Below, piece by piece: positions 19,573 through 27,335 of a DNA stretch of 64,000 nt. Made by a program: the position numbers and the translations under genes. Origin of the DNA: Alphaproteobacteria bacterium (GTDB lineage: Bacteria; Pseudomonadota; Alphaproteobacteria; Rhodospirillales; Rhodospirillaceae); assembly GCA_003246625.1 (NCBI GenBank), contig QJZR01000002.1, positions 146,928 to 210,927 of the forward strand. Reading direction: 5' to 3'. Each line of letters opens with the position of its first letter. The first letter of the stretch is position 1. The notes beneath the pieces were generated by a model. That model saw nothing but the letters and a program-made list of their open reading frames with translations, did no database searches and was not told where the DNA came from.

Positions 19573-19649
19573 GCGCCCTTAGCTCAGTTGGATAGAGCAT
19601 TCGCCTTCTAAGCGAACGGTCACAGGTTCGAATCCTGTAGGGCGCGCCA
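19573..19649 (+). tRNA. tRNA-Arg (anticodon UCU)
   Basis: A 77-nt cloverleaf has acceptor stem GCGCCCT/AGGGCGC, discriminator G, the D-arm TAGCTCAGTTGGATAGAG, anticodon loop CTTCTAA with anticodon TCT, a TTCGAAT T-loop and an encoded CCA. Confidence 0.97.
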
Positions 19650-19691
19650 TTATATCTTCCTCCTGTGCGCATTCTTGCGAAGGAGGACCCC

Positions 19692-20450
19692 ATGTCCGAA
19701 AAGATCGTTCTGGTCACCGGCGGCAGCCGCGGACTCGGCCGCAACGCCGCGCTGCACCTGGCGCATGCCGGGATCGACGTGATTCTGACCTACCACAGCC
19801 GCAAGTCCGAGGCGGAGGACGTGGTGGCGGAGATCGCCGCCCTGGGCCGCCGCGCCGCGGCGCTGCAACTCGACGTCGGCGACGCCAAGTCCTTTCCCGC
19901 CTTTGCCGGGCAGGTGCGGGCGGCGCTGGCGGAAACCTGGCGGCGCGACCGCTTCGACTTCCTGGTCAACAACGCGGGGATCGGCATCAACGCGCCCTTC
20001 GCCGAGACCACCGAGGAACAGTTCGACCGTCTGTGCGCCATCCACCTGAAGGGCGCCTTCTTCCTGACCCAGGCGCTGTTGCCGCTGATCGCCGACGGCG
20101 GTCGCATCGTCAACCTTTCCAGCGGGCTTGCTCGCTTCGCCCTGCCCGGGTTCGCCGCCTATGCGGCGATGAAGGGCGGCGTCGAGGTGCTGACCCGCTA
20201 TCTGGCGAAGGAACTGGGGCCGCGCGGCATCGCGGTGAACGCCGTCGCGCCCGGCGCGATCGAAACCGATTTCGGCGGCGGCGTGGTGCGCGACGACGCG
20301 GCGGCCAACGCCTTCATCGCCGCGCAGACCGCGCTGGGCCGTGCCGGGGTGCCCGACGACATCGGCGGCGCCATCGCCGCGTTGCTGTCCGACGGCGGGC
20401 GCTGGATCAACGCGCAGCGCATCGAGGTTTCCGGCGGTATGTTCGTCTGA
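19692..20450 (+). CDS. SDR family oxidoreductase (FabG-like)
   Basis: This 252-residue NAD(P)-dependent dehydrogenase or reductase starts at the ATG at 19692, which follows AAGGAGGA; the in-frame codon at 19665 lies within 16 bp of tRNA-Arg. The cofactor loop TGGSRGLG, the NNAG motif, the catalytic Ser of LSSG and the intact YAAMK (Tyr-x3-Lys) active site are visible. It therefore contrasts with the non-canonical SDR at 10345-11133. Substrate is unknown. A strong terminator separates it from the downstream GntR cluster, so it is probably monocistronic. Confidence 0.88.
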   Translation: MSEKIVLVTGGSRGLGRNAALHLAHAGIDVILTYHSRKSEAEDVVAEIAALGRRAAALQLDVGDAKSFPAFAGQVRAALAETWRRDRFDFLVNNAGIGINAPFAETTEEQFDRLCAIHLKGAFFLTQALLPLIADGGRIVNLSSGLARFALPGFAAYAAMKGGVEVLTRYLAKELGPRGIAVNAVAPGAIETDFGGGVVRDDAAANAFIAAQTALGRAGVPDDIGGAIAALLSDGGRWINAQRIEVSGGMFV

Positions 20451-20478
20451 CGCGACTCTGTCGTGGGGTCGATTCGAG

Positions 20479-20519
20479 AAGGCTCCTTCCGCCCATCGGG
20501 GGCGGGGGGAGCCTTTTTC
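20479..20519 (+). terminator. Rho-independent terminator after the SDR gene
   Basis: AAGGCTCC (20479-20486) pairs with GGAGCCTT (from 20508), with a GC-rich inner part (CCGCCC/GGGCGG), followed by TTTTTCG. Confidence 0.85.
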
Positions 20520-20559
20520 GTCCGGTTTTTTCCGAAAATTCGCCTCTTTCGCAGGCAAA

Positions 20560-20640
20560 TATGCATAAATAATATGCATACAGCACATTCTGACTTTTTC
20601 TTGTGCGGTTTTTTTAAATTATGCTATTTATCCGTATAAA
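20560..20640 (+). promoter_or_regulatory. AT-rich promoter/operator region of the GntR-ABC cluster
   Basis: Two copies of the palindrome TATGCATA (20560-20567 and 20573-20580) are separated by 5 bp. A long T tract follows, then TTGTGC and CTATTT spaced 17 bp apart (20601-20629). The segment is strikingly AT-rich against the GC-rich background. It is the likely binding site for the GntR regulator encoded just downstream. Confidence 0.55.
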
Positions 20641-20664
20641 TTCGATCGTACTCAGGAGCCGCCG

Positions 20665-21429
20665 ATGGCCCCCCGCCCGTTACGCCGCCGCACCAAACTT
20701 TCCGACGTCATCGTCGAGGACGTGAAACGTCTGATCGTCGCCGAGCGTCTGAAGCCCGGCGACCGCGTGCCGCGCGAACCGGAACTGATCGAAAGCTACG
20801 GCTGTTCCAAGGGCACGGTGCGCGAGGCCCTGAAGGCGCTGGAGGTGGAGGGCCTGATCGTCACCCGCACCGGCCCCGGCGGCGGCGCCTATCTGGCCGA
20901 CGCGGGCAGCGACCCCGCCGCCCGCATGCTGCGCAACTTCCTGCATTTCCGGCATATCGACGGCGCCGGGGTCTACCAGATCCGCAAGGTGGTGGAACCG
21001 GAACTGGCGGCCTCGGTGGTCGGCCTGCTGAGCGAGGAAAACTTCTCCGCCCTGGAGGAGAACGTCATCGCCTGCAGCCGCCCCCCGGAAAGCGAGGAAG
21101 AACAGCGCCGCCAGCGCATCCTGGAACTGGAGTTCCACAACATCCTGGCGGACGTCTGCCCCAATCCGCTGCTCGCCTTCATCGGGCGCTTCCTCAACGA
21201 CATGCTGCGCGACCTGGTGGTGCTGAAGCAGGCCTACAAGCCCGAACGCCATCAGTTCGGCGAGGCCAACGTCGCCTATCACCGCCGTCTGCTGGTGGCT
21301 TACCGCGTGCAGGACGCGACCCAGGTGCGCGCCCTGATGCTGGAGCACATGCGCGACGCCGAACGCCACATGACCGCGCTGGAAGGCGAGGTCGCCAATT
21401 CGTTCTTGTTGGGTTTTCCCCGGGGATGA
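20665..21429 (+). CDS. FadR/GntR family transcriptional regulator (FCD domain)
   Basis: This 254-residue DNA-binding regulator has an N-terminal winged helix (about 12-80: LSDVIVEDVKRLIVAERLKPGDRVP, then YGCSKGTVREALKALEVEGLI). The GPGGGAYLAD wing follows, then an all-helical FCD effector domain (about 95-240) of the FadR subfamily. Such regulators usually repress an adjacent catabolic operon until a carboxylic or amide metabolite binds. CAGGAG precedes the ATG. It is followed after 65 bp by the ABC importer genes on the same strand, so it is the expected local regulator and may also control itself through the TATGCATA sites. Confidence 0.9.
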   Translation: MAPRPLRRRTKLSDVIVEDVKRLIVAERLKPGDRVPREPELIESYGCSKGTVREALKALEVEGLIVTRTGPGGGAYLADAGSDPAARMLRNFLHFRHIDGAGVYQIRKVVEPELAASVVGLLSEENFSALEENVIACSRPPESEEEQRRQRILELEFHNILADVCPNPLLAFIGRFLNDMLRDLVVLKQAYKPERHQFGEANVAYHRRLLVAYRVQDATQVRALMLEHMRDAERHMTALEGEVANSFLLGFPRG

Positions 21430-21494
21430 CCGGGGTGCGTAGGGTTTTCCGTTTCACGAGACGCTAACCGTTATCCATGAAAAGAGAGGCTTCC

Positions 21495-22697
21495 ATGAAT
21501 CGACGTTCCTTCCTGAAAGGCGGTTTGGCCGCCACCTCCCTGCTCGCCGCCCCGGCCTTCCTGAAGCAGGCCTACGCCGCCGCGCCGGTCACCATTTATG
21601 GCCTGAAGTCGATGTCCGGCGCCTTCGCCAGCTATGGCCGCTTCGCCGAGATGGGCTCCAAGCTGGCGGTGCAGGACTTCGGTCCGCTGCTCGGCGCCAA
21701 GCCCGCCTATGCCACCATCGACACCGAAAGCAACGCGGGCAAGGCGGTGCGTAAGGTGCAGGAAGCGGTGCAGCAGCAGGGCGCGGTCTTCTTCGACGGT
21801 TGCACCCTGTCCTCCACCGCCCTCGCGGTGGGCAAGGAAGTCGCCAAGGCGGGCGGCGTCTTCGTCACCCCGGCGGGCGCCGACGAAATCACCGGCACCG
21901 ACTGCAACCGCTCCACCTTCCGTTGGACGGTGCCGACCTATGGCGCGATCCACGAAACCGTGCGTCCGTTGGCCAAGCTGATGCCGAAGGCGAAGCGCTG
22001 GTACACCATCACCCCGCAGTACGTGTTCGGCGAGGCGCTGCTCTCCGCCGCCAAGGACCTGTTCAAGGAACTCGGCGTCGAGCATGTCGGCAACAGCTAT
22101 CACTCGATGCAGGAACAGGAATTCTCGGGCTATCTGACCAACGCCATGGCGGCGCAGCCCGACGTGCTGCTGATCCTCAACTTCGGCGGTCAGGCCTCCA
22201 ACTGCCTGCGTCAGGCGGTCAACTTCGGCCTGAAGAAGCAGATGACCATCCTGATGGCCTGGACCGCCGGTCTGGATCAGTTCCAGTCCCTCGGCCCGGA
22301 TATCCTGGAAGGCGTCTACATGGGTGCCCAGTACTGGCATCAGGTGCAGTCGCCGATGAACATCGAACTGGTCAAGCGGGTGAAGGAAGTCTACGGCATT
22401 TCGCCGAACTATCCGCTGGCCGCCGACTACATCGGCACCAAGGTGATCCTGGAAGCCATCAAGAAGGCCGGCGTCGCCAAGGGCCCGGCGGTGGCGAAGG
22501 CGATGGAAGGCATGGTCTACGACGGCCCGACCGGCAAGGAAACCATCCGTGCCGTCGACCACCAGGTGATCAAGGACTACTACCTGCTGAAGGGCAAGGC
22601 GAAGTCGGCGATGAAGGACCCCGACGACCTGGCCACCGTGGTCAGCGCCGGTCAGTCCTTCCCGCAGGGCGACAAGATCCTCTGCAAGATGGCGTGA
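21495..22697 (+). CDS. Liv/Urt-type ABC transporter substrate-binding protein, Tat signal
   Basis: This is a 400-residue periplasmic receptor with a twin-arginine-type signal (NRRSFLKGGLAATSLLAAPAF); the ATG at 21495 places RR near the N-terminus, and an alternative ATG is six codons upstream. The mature part is a Peripla_BP_6 protein (YGLKSMSGAFASYGRFAEMG, IDTESNAGKAV, GCTLSSTALAV), the group that includes receptors for branched-chain amino acids, urea and short-chain amides. It heads a five-gene importer. The ligand is unknown, but the downstream M20 hydrolase and amidase point to an amide or ureido compound. Confidence 0.9.
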   Translation: MNRRSFLKGGLAATSLLAAPAFLKQAYAAAPVTIYGLKSMSGAFASYGRFAEMGSKLAVQDFGPLLGAKPAYATIDTESNAGKAVRKVQEAVQQQGAVFFDGCTLSSTALAVGKEVAKAGGVFVTPAGADEITGTDCNRSTFRWTVPTYGAIHETVRPLAKLMPKAKRWYTITPQYVFGEALLSAAKDLFKELGVEHVGNSYHSMQEQEFSGYLTNAMAAQPDVLLILNFGGQASNCLRQAVNFGLKKQMTILMAWTAGLDQFQSLGPDILEGVYMGAQYWHQVQSPMNIELVKRVKEVYGISPNYPLAADYIGTKVILEAIKKAGVAKGPAVAKAMEGMVYDGPTGKETIRAVDHQVIKDYYLLKGKAKSAMKDPDDLATVVSAGQSFPQGDKILCKMA

Positions 22698-22754
22698 TCC
22701 GGGTGCCCGGCGCGGCGGCGACCCCGCCGCGCCGGACCCGATGCGGGGTGCGGC

Positions 22755-23615
22755 ATGCTTAATCTCTATCTGTTTCAGATTCTGAACGGCCTGGGTCTGG
22801 GGATGATCTATTTCCTGATCTCGGTCGGGCTGACCATCATCTTCGGCCTCCTCAACTTCGTGAACTTCGCCCACGGCGGATTCTTCATGCTGGGGGCGTA
22901 TTTCTGCTATGCCCTGTTGCAGGCGACCGGACAGTTCTGGGTCGCCCTGGTCGCCGGGCCCCTGGCCGTCGGCGCGATGGCCTGGGTGGCGGAAAAAGTG
23001 CTGATCCGCCGCGCCTATCACCTGCCGCACACCTTCCATATCCTGATCACCGTCGGCGTCGCCCTGATTTTGCAGGAAGCCTGCATCATCGTCTGGGGGC
23101 CGATCGGCAAAAGCATTCCGATCCCCGAGACGTTGCAGGGGGTGGTGATCATGGGCAAGTTCGCCTATCCGAAATACCGCCTGTTCCTCATCCTGTTTTC
23201 CGCGGTGATCGGCTTCGCCCTTTGGGTGCTGCTGGAACGCACCCGCTTCGGCGCGCTGGTGCGCGCGGGCAGCGAAAGCACCGAGATGGTCTCGCTGCTC
23301 GGCGCCGACATCTACAAGCTGTTTTCGCTGACCTTCGCCCTCGGCGTCGGCCTGGCGGGCCTGGCCGGGGTGCTGTCGGGACCGATCCGCGGCGCCCACC
23401 CCTTCATGGGCCCGGAGGTTCTGGGCCTGGCCTTCGTCGTCGTGGTGATCGGCGGCATGGGTTCGTTCACCGGCGCCCTGGTCGGCGGCCTGATCATCGG
23501 CCTGGTGCAGAGCCTGATGAGTTCGTTGTGGCCCGAGGGCGCCAGTCTGATGATCTATGGCGCGATGGCGGCGGTGATTCTGTTGCGGCCCTATGGCCTG
23601 TTCGGGAGGGCCTGA
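22755..23615 (+). CDS. LivH-type ABC transporter permease
   Basis: This 286-residue inner-membrane protein of the LivH family has about eight transmembrane segments. The conserved LNFVNFAHGGFFMLGAY lies near residues 31-47 and the cytoplasmic coupling segment is ALVRAGSESTEMVSLLGAD. It forms the membrane channel with the LivM-type protein encoded directly downstream (1-bp gap). It is part of the importer between the GntR regulator and the hydrolases. Confidence 0.92.
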   Translation: MLNLYLFQILNGLGLGMIYFLISVGLTIIFGLLNFVNFAHGGFFMLGAYFCYALLQATGQFWVALVAGPLAVGAMAWVAEKVLIRRAYHLPHTFHILITVGVALILQEACIIVWGPIGKSIPIPETLQGVVIMGKFAYPKYRLFLILFSAVIGFALWVLLERTRFGALVRAGSESTEMVSLLGADIYKLFSLTFALGVGLAGLAGVLSGPIRGAHPFMGPEVLGLAFVVVVIGGMGSFTGALVGGLIIGLVQSLMSSLWPEGASLMIYGAMAAVILLRPYGLFGRA

Positions 23616-23616
23616 G

Positions 23617-24603
23617 ATGACCGCGTTTCTGAAATCCAAGGGCATCTTCGGCGGCATGACCCTGGCCGTCGCCGCGATCCTGGTGCTGCTGCCGCTGCTG
23701 CTGCCTTCGGCGACGCTGGCCTCGGAGATCCTGATCTTCGCCATGGCGGCGTTGGCCTGCAACCTTCTGCTCGGCTATGGCGGCCTGCTTTCGTTCGGTC
23801 AGGGGCTGTTCTTCGGCGCCGGGTCGTATCTGGCCTCCCTGGCGATGATCCACGGCGGCTTCGGCCTGATCCCGGCGCTGCTGGCGGCGGCGGTGGCGGG
23901 CGCGGTGCTGGCCACCTGCGTCGGCTGGCTGTCGATCCGCCGCGCCGGCATCTATTTCGTGATGCTGACCCTGGCCTTTTCGCAGATGGGGTACTTCCTC
24001 GCCTACACCCTGTCGAAGTGGACCGGCGGCGACAACGGTCTGTTGGACGTGCCGCGTCCCGACCTGTCCCTGTTCGGGATACGGATCGCCGACCTGTCCA
24101 GCGCCGGGGCGTACTATACCCTGGTCGCGGTGCTGTTCTTCGCCGTCTTCGTCGGCGCGCGTCGGGTGATCGACAGCCCCTTCGGCAGCACCCTGGTGGC
24201 GATCCGCGAGAACGAGACCCGCGCCGCCGCGATCGGTTTCGACACCCGCCACTTCAAGATGCTCGCCTTCACCCTGTCGGGCGCGGTGACCGCGCTGGCC
24301 GGGGCCCTGTACGCGATGCTGATCAACTACGTGCCGCTGGACAACATCGCGATGTCGATGTCCGAGAACATCGTCATCATGACCATCATCGGCGGGACCG
24401 GCTCGTTGCTCGGCTCGCTGCTCGGGGCGGGGGCTCTGGTGACGCTGGGCGACATCCTTTCCGCGATGTGGCCGCGCTGGCAGATGCTGCTGGGGCTGGC
24501 CCTGATCCTGATCGTGATGTTCCTGCGCGGCGGACTGTGGGGCGGCGTCGAACACGCGCTCGACCGTTTCCTCAAGATCCGCGAAAAGGGGAATGCGCCA
24601 TGA
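23617..24603 (+). CDS. LivM-type ABC transporter permease
   Basis: This 328-residue partner permease has nine or ten hydrophobic segments. The LivM signature is present: LLGYGGLLSFGQGLFFGAGSY, then VAIRENETRAAAIGFDTRHFK as the ATPase-coupling loop and GGTGSLLGSLLGA. The ATG at 23617 follows the livH-type stop by one base; an in-frame ATG at 23593 lies inside the upstream gene. Its end overlaps the next ATG by four bases (ATGA). Confidence 0.92.
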   Translation: MTAFLKSKGIFGGMTLAVAAILVLLPLLLPSATLASEILIFAMAALACNLLLGYGGLLSFGQGLFFGAGSYLASLAMIHGGFGLIPALLAAAVAGAVLATCVGWLSIRRAGIYFVMLTLAFSQMGYFLAYTLSKWTGGDNGLLDVPRPDLSLFGIRIADLSSAGAYYTLVAVLFFAVFVGARRVIDSPFGSTLVAIRENETRAAAIGFDTRHFKMLAFTLSGAVTALAGALYAMLINYVPLDNIAMSMSENIVIMTIIGGTGSLLGSLLGAGALVTLGDILSAMWPRWQMLLGLALILIVMFLRGGLWGGVEHALDRFLKIREKGNAP

Positions 24604-25355
24604 CCGACGGTTATATTCTGGAGACCCAGGCCCTTGCCCTGGCTTATGGCGGCTTCCGCGCCGTCGACGGCGTCGACCTCAAGGTCAGGGAAGGGACCAT
24701 CCACTCGGTGATCGGCCCCAACGGCGCGGGCAAGACCTCGCTGTTCCACTGCCTGACCGGCGGGCGGCGCCCGACCGAGGGCAGCATCCTCTTCGCCGGA
24801 GAGGACATCACCCGCCGTCCGGCGCACCGCCGCATCGGCATCGGCATGGCGCGCAGCTTCCAGGTGACCAGCCTGTTCCAGAACCTGTCGGTGCGCGAGA
24901 ACCTGCGCCTTGCCGCGCAGGGGCGGGACGGCGACCGCGCCCTGACCTTCTGGCGCTCGGTGGCCGAGGGCAAGGCGCATCTGGCCCTCGCCGACGAGGT
25001 GATGGAACGCCTGAACCTGACCGCCCGCGCGGGCGTCGCGGCGGGCGATTTGTCGCACGGCCAGCAGCGGGTGCTGGAGGTCGGCATGGCCCTGTGCGGG
25101 CGGCCGAAGATGCTGTTGCTGGACGAACCGACCTCGGGCATGGGGATCGACGACATTCCGGTGATGACCGGCCTGATTTCGGAACTCGGCCGCGACCACA
25201 CGGTGATGCTGATCGAACACAACATGGGCATCGTGATGTCGATCAGTCACACCATCACGGTGATGAGCCGCGGCCAGATCCTGGTCGAGGGCAAGCCCGA
25301 CGAGGTCTGCGCCGACGCCCGCGTGCGCGCGGCCTATCTGGGGGAGGCCGCCTGA
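24600..25355 (+). CDS. LivG-type ABC transporter ATP-binding protein
   Basis: This 251-residue cytosolic ATPase has Walker A GPNGAGKTS, Q-loop FQVTSLF, signature LSHGQQRVLE, Walker B MLLLDEPTSGM and H-loop LIEHNM. LivG-type features include the ITRRPAHRRIGIGMARSFQ stretch. LSHGQQ instead of LSGGQQ resembles the ATPases of urea and amide importers (UrtD type) more than classical LivG, which fits the inferred substrate class. It overlaps both neighbours by a few bases in an ATGA/TGATG arrangement, indicating translational coupling. Confidence 0.93.
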   Translation: MTDGYILETQALALAYGGFRAVDGVDLKVREGTIHSVIGPNGAGKTSLFHCLTGGRRPTEGSILFAGEDITRRPAHRRIGIGMARSFQVTSLFQNLSVRENLRLAAQGRDGDRALTFWRSVAEGKAHLALADEVMERLNLTARAGVAAGDLSHGQQRVLEVGMALCGRPKMLLLDEPTSGMGIDDIPVMTGLISELGRDHTVMLIEHNMGIVMSISHTITVMSRGQILVEGKPDEVCADARVRAAYLGEAA

Positions 25356-26047
25356 TGCTGGAAGTCCGGGACATCCATTCCTATTACGGCAAGAGCCACG
25401 TGCTGGAAGGCGTGTCGCTGACCGTCGGCGCGGGCGAACTGGTCACCCTGCTCGGCCGCAACGGCGCGGGCAAGACCACCACCCTGCGCAGCATCGTCGG
25501 CGTGGTGCGCCCGCGCGAGGGCGGCGTGTTCTTCGAGGGGCAGCCCCTGGCGGGCAAGGAGATCTATGAAATCGCCCGCGCCGGTATCGCCCTGGTGCCC
25601 GAGCATCGCGGCATCTTCGGCGTGCTGACGGTCGAGGAAAACCTGCGCATCGCGGTGCGCGAGGGCTGGTGGACGCTGTCCGACATCTACGACCTGTTCC
25701 CCCGCCTGTACGAGCGCCGCCGCAACGGCGGCAACGCCCTGTCCGGCGGCGAACAGCAGATGCTGTCGATGGCGCGCGCGCTGCTCAGCAATCCCAAGCT
25801 GCTTCTCCTCGACGAACCGACCGAGGGCCTGGCGCCGGTGATCGTCGACGAGATCGTCAAGACCTTGATCGACATCCGGCGCACCGGCATGTCGGTTCTT
25901 CTGGTGGAGCAGAATCTGGCGGTGTGCGAAAAGCTCGCCGACCGCCATTACGTTCTGGAGCAAGGCCGGATCGTCTATTCCGGCAGCGCCGCCGACTTCG
26001 CGGCGGATCGTTCGATCCGGGACCGGTATCTCGCGCTCGGCGCCTGA
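25355..26047 (+). CDS. LivF-type ABC transporter ATP-binding protein
   Basis: This is the 230-residue second ATPase of the importer. Walker A GRNGAGKTT, the LivF-typical LVPEHRGIFGVLTVEENL, signature LSGGEQQML, Walker B LLLLDEPTEGLAP and LLVEQN are present. It starts on the A of the upstream TGA and ends 26 bp before the M20 hydrolase gene, so transport and hydrolysis genes are almost certainly one transcript. Confidence 0.93.
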   Translation: MLEVRDIHSYYGKSHVLEGVSLTVGAGELVTLLGRNGAGKTTTLRSIVGVVRPREGGVFFEGQPLAGKEIYEIARAGIALVPEHRGIFGVLTVEENLRIAVREGWWTLSDIYDLFPRLYERRRNGGNALSGGEQQMLSMARALLSNPKLLLLDEPTEGLAPVIVDEIVKTLIDIRRTGMSVLLVEQNLAVCEKLADRHYVLEQGRIVYSGSAADFAADRSIRDRYLALGA

Positions 26048-26073
26048 TTCGTCCCGAAACAAGGGTGGGTGGA

Positions 26074-27324
26074 ATGGGTGGTGATTCGTTATCCAACATG
26101 ACCGTCGACGGCGACCGTTTGTGGCGCTCGCTGATGGATCTGGCCGAAATCGGCGCGACGGCGAAGGGCGGCGTCGCGCGGCTGGCGCTGACCGAACTCG
26201 ACGGCCAGGCGCGGCGCTTGTTCATCTCCTGGTGCGAGGCGGCGGGGCTGTCCGTCTCGGTGGACGAAATCGGCAACATCTTCGCCCGGCGGGCGGGGCG
26301 CAACCCCGACCTGCCGCCGGTGATGATGGGCAGCCACATCGACACCCAGCCGACCGGCGGCAAGTTCGACGGCTGCTTCGGCGTGATGGCGGGGCTCGAG
26401 GTGATGCGCACCTTAAACGACCTCGGCATCGAGACCGAGGCGCCGATGGAAGTGGTCGCCTGGACCAACGAGGAAGGCTCGCGCTTTCCGCCGTGCATGA
26501 TGGGCTCCGGCGTCTTCATCGGGAAGTTCGGCCTGGAGGAAACCCGGGCGAAGGTCGACGACGCGGGCCTGTCGGTCGGCGACGAACTCGACCGCATCGG
26601 CTTTTCCGGGCCGCGTCCGGTCACCGGCCATGCCGTCGGCTCCTATTTCGAGGCGCACATCGAACAAGGCCCGATTCTCTTCGACGAGGGCAAGACCATC
26701 GGCGTGGTCATCGGCACCCTGGGGCAGAAGTGGTTCGACCTGACCCTGACCGGGCAGGAAGCGCACGCCGGTCCCACCCCGATGCGCCGCCGCAAGGACG
26801 CGCTGCTGGCCGCCGCCGACGTGGTGCGCGCGGTCAACGCCATCGCCCTCGACGCCGGGGAAAACGCCTGCGGCACGGTCGGCTGCCTGAACGTGTTCCC
26901 CGCCTCGCGCAACGTCATCCCCGGCCGGGTCGATTTGACCATCGACCTGCGCCATTGGCAGGCCGAGGTGCTGGACGGCATGGTCGCCGCCCTGAAGGCG
27001 CAGATCGCCGACATCTCGCGCCGCAGCGGGGTCGCCGCCGAGCTGACCCCCACCGCCGATTTCCCGCCGCTGCATTTCCACGACGATTGCGTCGCGGCGG
27101 TGCAGGGGGCGGCGTCGCGCCTGGGTTATTCCCGGCGCGAGATCGTCTCCGGCGCCGGGCACGACGCCATCTTCCTGGCCGAAGTCGCCCCCGCCGGAAT
27201 GATCTTCGTTCCCTGCGAGAACGGCATCAGCCACAACGAGGAAGAAAACGCCAAGTCCGAGGATCTGGCCGCCGGGGCCTCGGTGCTGTTGCACGCGGCG
27301 CTGTGCCGCGCCGGAATCGTCTGA
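26074..27324 (+). CDS. M20 family Zn-dependent amidohydrolase (N-carbamoyl-L-amino acid hydrolase/allantoate amidohydrolase type)
   Basis: This 416-residue cytosolic hydrolase has two-metal M20 ligands in GSHIDTQPTGGKFDG (His88, Asp99) and NEEGSRF (Glu133/134). The AHIEQGP motif is diagnostic for the carbamoylase/allantoate/ureidoglycolate group, and the late ligand is in NGISHNEEEN. A dimerisation or lid domain lies at about 215-330. Members split N-carbamoyl amino acids, allantoate, ureidopropionate or related ureido compounds. It lies directly behind the ABC importer and ahead of an amidase, suggesting sequential breakdown of the imported compound. GGGTGGGTGGA precedes the ATG at 26074. 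Confidence 0.9.
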   Translation: MGGDSLSNMTVDGDRLWRSLMDLAEIGATAKGGVARLALTELDGQARRLFISWCEAAGLSVSVDEIGNIFARRAGRNPDLPPVMMGSHIDTQPTGGKFDGCFGVMAGLEVMRTLNDLGIETEAPMEVVAWTNEEGSRFPPCMMGSGVFIGKFGLEETRAKVDDAGLSVGDELDRIGFSGPRPVTGHAVGSYFEAHIEQGPILFDEGKTIGVVIGTLGQKWFDLTLTGQEAHAGPTPMRRRKDALLAAADVVRAVNAIALDAGENACGTVGCLNVFPASRNVIPGRVDLTIDLRHWQAEVLDGMVAALKAQIADISRRSGVAAELTPTADFPPLHFHDDCVAAVQGAASRLGYSRREIVSGAGHDAIFLAEVAPAGMIFVPCENGISHNEEENAKSEDLAAGASVLLHAALCRAGIV

Positions 27325-27335
27325 AGGAGACCACG

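Noticed and set aside
19145..19649. tRNA pair considered as integration site of a mobile element
   Set aside because: No integrase, no direct repeat of a tRNA 3' end and only ordinary genes between and beyond the two tRNAs.
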